A DNA stretch of 37,271 nucleotides from a bacterium (GTDB lineage: Bacteria; Zhuqueibacterota; Zhuqueibacteria; Zhuqueibacterales; Geothermadaptataceae). The stretch spans positions 1-37,271 of the forward strand of contig JAJRYV010000092.1 in assembly GCA_024275575.1 (NCBI GenBank), in the 5' to 3' direction. This document shows, piece after piece, positions 37,214-37,271 of this stretch. The translations under genes were made by a program, and so were the position numbers. The notes beneath the pieces are model-generated. The model made no database searches and had not been told where the DNA came from. It was given only the letters and a program-made list of their open reading frames with translations. Within the stretch, counting starts at the first letter, position 1; each line of letters opens with the position of its first letter.

Positions 37214-37271
37214 ATGAGCACAAAATCTCACAAGAAATTCACAGCAGAAGAGAAGTACCAGATTCTGCAAG
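37214..37271 (+). CDS. Transposase N-terminus, IS3 OrfA-like (cut by window edge)
   Basis: ATG 37214, preceded by AGAGGGTAAG, reads MSTKSHKKFTAEEKYQILQ before the window ends. A basic start followed by F-T/S-A/P-E-E/F-K and a helix is characteristic of OrfA-type helix-turn-helix transposase subunits. It differs from the OrfA at the left edge, so two distinct elements flank the window. Confidence 0.6.
   Translation, partial: MSTKSHKKFTAEEKYQILQ

Overview
The window looks like a piece of a chromosome from a Gram-negative member of the FCB superphylum, most like Calditrichota, KSB1 or a related lineage. The evidence is two secreted proteins ending in T9SS-type sorting domains (QNHPNPFNP and QNYPNPF motifs), a Wzi-like outer-membrane protein, a lipoprotein resembling Bacteroidota amidases, and weak ribosome-binding sites. 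The exact phylum is inference. Both edges are mobile DNA: IS3-type OrfA starts lie at 1-79 (minus) and 37214-37271 (plus).

Layout. 540-5315: a SAM methyltransferase and a large hybrid histidine kinase whose N-terminal membrane part is cut off by an in-frame TGA. 5751-11939: a secreted Asp-box propeller protein and a large amidase-like lipoprotein. 12153-15297: an MFS permease, then a divergent ECF sigma / zinc anti-sigma / periplasmic coiled-coil trio. 15376-18419 (minus): beta-carbonic anhydrase and the metY-metX operon for sulfhydrylation of O-acetylhomoserine. 19181-21126: a cobalamin adenosyltransferase, a decayed toxin-antitoxin pair and a small outer-membrane protein gene next to a truncated paralogue. 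21327-24167: a lutABC lactate-oxidation operon. 24551-27539: an NlpC/P60 hydrolase with a coupled small membrane protein, and a secreted GDSL esterase. 28145-30370: a second hybrid kinase. 30454-36824 (minus): a surface-polysaccharide cluster (GT4, GT2, polyprenyl-phosphate sugar transferase, Wzi-like, GmhB) carrying a 298-bp MITE with perfect ends and a 10-bp target duplication.

The most interesting signal is upstream of metY. Two short reading frames lie in tandem on the minus strand (18921-18826 and 18632-18519). Each carries a run of Met and Cys codons (MCMCMC; MRMCMCMM), each is followed by a strong intrinsic terminator, and the end of each frame carries a segment complementary to the 5' arm of its own terminator. 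This is the layout of ribosome-mediated attenuation sensing charged tRNA-Met and tRNA-Cys, present twice in series before the methionine biosynthetic operon. I know of no description of such a tandem element in this lineage, but I could not search.

Several genes are broken (the kinase N-terminus, the antitoxin and the toxin). These could be real decay or assembly errors, and reads would decide.
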